DNA from: JBBSIG01 sp038232215
GTDB lineage: Bacteria; Actinomycetota; Thermoleophilia; Gaiellales; Gaiellaceae
DNA: 6,648 nucleotides
NCBI GenBank assembly: GCA_038232215.1
Contig: JBBSIG010000150.1
Location: forward strand, 1 to 6,648
Direction: 5' to 3'
Part shown: positions 4,651 through 6,648 of the stretch, piece after piece
How the letters are laid out: each line of letters begins with the position of its first letter
Numbering within the stretch: position 1 is the first letter of the stretch
Notes under the pieces: generated by a model
The model's database searches: none
The model's input: only the letters and a program-made list of their open reading frames with translations
What the model was told of the DNA's origin: nothing
Position numbers and translations under genes: made by a program

Positions 4651-6228
4651 GTGCGGCGCGCGAAAGTCGTGGAGCTATCGTGCCGCCCGATGGCGAGAGA
4701 ACCGGCTGTTTCTCCCGCACCGGCCGCTCGGAGCCTGACGGGCATCGTCCTCGGCGGCGTCGGGTGGAGCCTCGGCTCACAGGTCGTCGTCCAGGTGACG
4801 CGGGTGGCCGTGGGAATCGCGCTCGCGCGGCTCCTGACCCCGGACGAGTTCGGCGTCGCCGCGATGGCGCTCTCCTTCGCGGGGCTCTTGACGATCTTCA
4901 CCGACCTCTCGCTAGGCGCCGCCCTGATCCAGCGAGCCCGGATCACGGAGAGCGATCGCTCGACCGTCTTCTGGACGACGATGGCGGTCGGCGTGGCCTT
5001 GACCGCGGCGGGGATCGGCGTTTCCCAGCTGGTGGCCGACTTCTTCGGCCGACCCGAGGTGGCGCGCCTGTTCGCCTTCCTCTCGCTCGGCTTCATCCTG
5101 AGCGCGCTCTCGCTCACCCAGACGGCACTGCTCATGCGAGAGCTGGCGTTTCGCTCGCTCCAGCTCCGGGAGGTCGCCGCGACCCTCGCTGGAGCGGTCG
5201 TCGGAGTGGGGCTCGCCGCCGCAGGGTTCGGAGCCTGGGCGATCGCGGCCCAGTCCGTCGCCGCCGGAGCGGCCTCGGCCGTCCTTCTCTGGACGCTGTC
5301 CCCCTGGCGGCCGCGGATGACCTTCTCGCTCGAGAGCCTTCGCGACATCGGGGGGTTCGGGATCAAGCTCTTCGCCTCGCGACTGCTCGCGTTCGCGAAC
5401 CTCAACGTCGACAATCTGCTCGTCGGCCGCTTTCTAGGCGCGGGCGCACTCGGCGCCTACGCGCTCGCATACAACGTCATGTTCACGCCGATCCTCCGCG
5501 TGGCCCAACCTATCCAGCAGGTCGTGTTCCCCGCCTACGCGAGGATGCAGGACGACGCCGCTCGGCTCGGGGCCGCCTGGTTGCGGAGCAAGCGACTCTC
5601 GGCCGCTCTGCTCGCGCCCGCCTTCCTCGGCATGCTCGTCGCTGCGCCCGATCTCGTCCCCGTCGTGCTGGGCGGCAAGTGGCGGGCGGCCGTACCCGTG
5701 CTGCAGCTCCTGTGCTGCGCCGGCGTCGCCCATACCCTGGTCACGCTCAACTGGAGCGTCCTGCAGGCTCGCGGCCGGGCCGGCACGCTCCTTCGGCTCA
5801 ACGCCGTCGTCTCTCTCGTGACCGTCGCGGCGTTCGTCGTCGGGCTCCGCTGGGGCATCGTCGGAGTCGCCGGCTCGTTCGCCGTGGCGAAGTGGCTCCT
5901 GGTCGTACCCGACACCTGGATCACCTGCCGGGCGGTGCCGGTGCGCACCGTCACGGCCTTGCGCGCGGCGGGGTCCGCGCTGCCGCTCGGCCTCGCCGCC
6001 GCCGGCCTCGCCTACGGTGTGCGCCTGCTCCTCGTGGCAGCCGACGCTCCGGCCGCGCTTCGCCTCGCCCTCGTGCTCGCGAGCGGGCTCGCCGCGTACT
6101 CCATCCTCATACTCGTAGCCGCTCCCGGGCTCGTGACCGAGCTGAGGCAGCTTCGGAGGCGCTCCCCGGCCGATCCCGACCGCCCGGCGTCCGAGCACGC
6201 GAGCGCGGTCGTCCCGCCGGTTGCCTGA
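4651..6228 (+). CDS. MOP-superfamily polysaccharide/lipid-linked oligosaccharide flippase
   Basis: A 525-residue integral membrane protein with about 14 hydrophobic helices, beginning near residue 35 and ending near 490, and a short charged cytoplasmic tail (RQLRRRSPADPDRP, about 499-512). It resembles WzxC-type lipopolysaccharide/colanic-acid exporters. Recognisable blocks are GVGWSLGSQ (36-44), LTPDEFGVAAMAL (62-74), DLSLGAALIQR (85-95), LLMRELAFRSLQ (160-171) and NVDNLLVGRFLGAGALGAY (252-270), then FPAYARMQDD (293-302). Such proteins flip undecaprenyl- or polyprenyl-linked glycans across the membrane. It is transcribed divergently from the glycosyltransferase operon and could export its product. 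GTG 4651 is chosen for its GGGAG at ideal spacing; ATG 4690 would remove 13 residues without touching a helix. No adjacent polymerase or initiating sugar-phosphate transferase is visible. Confidence 0.88.
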   Translation: MRRAKVVELSCRPMAREPAVSPAPAARSLTGIVLGGVGWSLGSQVVVQVTRVAVGIALARLLTPDEFGVAAMALSFAGLLTIFTDLSLGAALIQRARITESDRSTVFWTTMAVGVALTAAGIGVSQLVADFFGRPEVARLFAFLSLGFILSALSLTQTALLMRELAFRSLQLREVAATLAGAVVGVGLAAAGFGAWAIAAQSVAAGAASAVLLWTLSPWRPRMTFSLESLRDIGGFGIKLFASRLLAFANLNVDNLLVGRFLGAGALGAYALAYNVMFTPILRVAQPIQQVVFPAYARMQDDAARLGAAWLRSKRLSAALLAPAFLGMLVAAPDLVPVVLGGKWRAAVPVLQLLCCAGVAHTLVTLNWSVLQARGRAGTLLRLNAVVSLVTVAAFVVGLRWGIVGVAGSFAVAKWLLVVPDTWITCRAVPVRTVTALRAAGSALPLGLAAAGLAYGVRLLLVAADAPAALRLALVLASGLAAYSILILVAAPGLVTELRQLRRRSPADPDRPASEHASAVVPPVA

Positions 6229-6231
6229 GAC

Positions 6232-6247
6232 CTAACCGCTCGGTCAG
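6232..6247 (+). terminator. Weak hairpin at the convergent junction
   Basis: CTAACCG (6232-6238) and CGGTCAG (6241-6247) can pair with one mismatch, followed by TTCTTAT. It lies four bases after the flippase stop and overlaps the end of the convergent gene. The stem is short and the T tract interrupted, so this is only a candidate terminator for the plus-strand transcript. The reverse strand lacks a T tract after the stem. Confidence 0.28.
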
Positions 6248-6648
6248 TTCTTATCTCGACGCTCACCCGATCGCCGGGCTGACTCTCGCCAGCTGGACTT
6301 GTGCCACGAGAGCGGCGCTCCGGGATGTCGTAGAGCATGTCTCGCGCGCGCCAGCTTGTCGCGCCACGGCTCGTCCGGATCGGGAAGGATCTCCTGGCCG
6401 ATGGTGCCGGCGGTCGTGACGAGCGCGGCTGGGAACGGCAGCTCCCAGAAGGGATGGAGCCACCTGATGAGATGGTTGTCGAGCACGGTGCGCTCCCGCA
6501 CCGTGCCGAGGTGCCGCGCCCAGAGGCGAAGCGGCGCCGTCCAAGGCCGGCCGCCGAAGAGTGCGTCGGTCGCGCCTCGAGTCGTGCTCCAGATCCGCGG
6601 GATGCCCCAGGCGCGCGAGACCCGCTCGAGCTCCCCCTCCGCTACCCC
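6244..6648 (-). CDS. Probable nucleotidyltransferase-family protein, C-terminal 134 residues
   Basis: This frame is open from the right edge to TGA at 6246-6244. The visible protein reads ELERVSRAWGIPRIW, then TTRGATDALFGG, RLWARHLGTVRERTVLDNHL, RWLHPFWELPFP and KLARARHALRHPGAPLS. The blocks RAWGI.RIW.TT...DALF and WARHL..VRERTVL..HL.RWL.PFW match my recollection of the C-terminal region of uncharacterised nucleotidyltransferases (PF14907-like), of the kind beside PqqD/HPr-kinase gene sets. The catalytic region lies off the window, so activity cannot be judged. A GTG at 6501 is not the start, since the conserved reading frame continues upstream. The left-edge gene is a different member of the same broad family. 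It converges on the flippase with 15 bases between stop codons. Confidence 0.62.
   Translation of the reverse strand, partial: GVAEGELERVSRAWGIPRIWSTTRGATDALFGGRPWTAPLRLWARHLGTVRERTVLDNHLIRWLHPFWELPFPAALVTTAGTIGQEILPDPDEPWRDKLARARHALRHPGAPLSWHKSSWRESARRSGERRDKN

Noticed and set aside
4509..5414. A 301-codon minus-strand frame opposite the start of the flippase, reaching the intergenic region
   Set aside because: Its Ser/Thr/Arg-rich composition and lack of motifs fit an antisense shadow, and no ribosome-binding site supports it.
4680..6419. A 579-codon plus-strand open frame overlapping the flippase
   Set aside because: It is Arg/Pro/Gly-rich with no domain signal and lies in a different frame over a convincing 14-helix membrane protein; it is a high-GC shadow frame.

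Overview
The window is GC-rich throughout, with strongly GC-biased third codon positions, frequent GTG starts (four of the six visible starts) and very tight gene packing. That style, plus the gene families present, suggests a high-GC actinobacterium, possibly a soil Thermoleophilia/Gaiellales-type lineage. The lineage is inference; no rRNA or marker gene is present.

Layout. A compact operon runs leftwards on the minus strand. In transcription order it holds a PqqD-domain protein (4473-4027), an HPr-kinase-like serine kinase (4013-2955), three family-2 glycosyltransferases (2951-2274, 2277-1573, 1576-842) and the first 280 residues of a nucleotidyltransferase-family protein that runs off the left edge (842-1). 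From the kinase onward the genes are 3 nt apart or overlap by 1-4 nt (GTGA, ATGA and TAGTG junctions), so they are almost certainly co-transcribed and translationally coupled. A 177-bp divergent intergenic region (4474-4650) separates this operon from a plus-strand MOP-superfamily polysaccharide flippase (4651-6228). The flippase converges on the C-terminal 134 residues of what looks like a second nucleotidyltransferase-family protein (6648-6244, minus strand), which runs off the right edge.

How the genes may work together. PqqD domains bind leader peptides of ribosomally made, modified peptides. HPr-kinase homologues and nucleotidyltransferases are known tailoring enzymes beside some lasso-peptide clusters (the paeninodin family), and GT2 enzymes with the C-terminal tail seen here fit that kind of cluster. 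No lasso leader peptidase (B2), asparagine-synthetase-like cyclase (C) or separate precursor peptide is visible. The PqqD protein instead carries its own leader-like C-terminal tail. The set therefore looks like an accessory cluster linking a peptide-recognition protein, a kinase, sugar transfer and lipid-linked glycan export. Whether it makes a decorated peptide, a surface glycan or both cannot be settled from this window.

Most notable for follow-up are the PqqD tail, the nucleotidyltransferase with missing catalytic residues, the unusual gene combination, and paired short repeats in the divergent promoter region. There is no gene-free stretch over 300 bp, and I see no tRNA, rRNA, CRISPR or insertion sequence.
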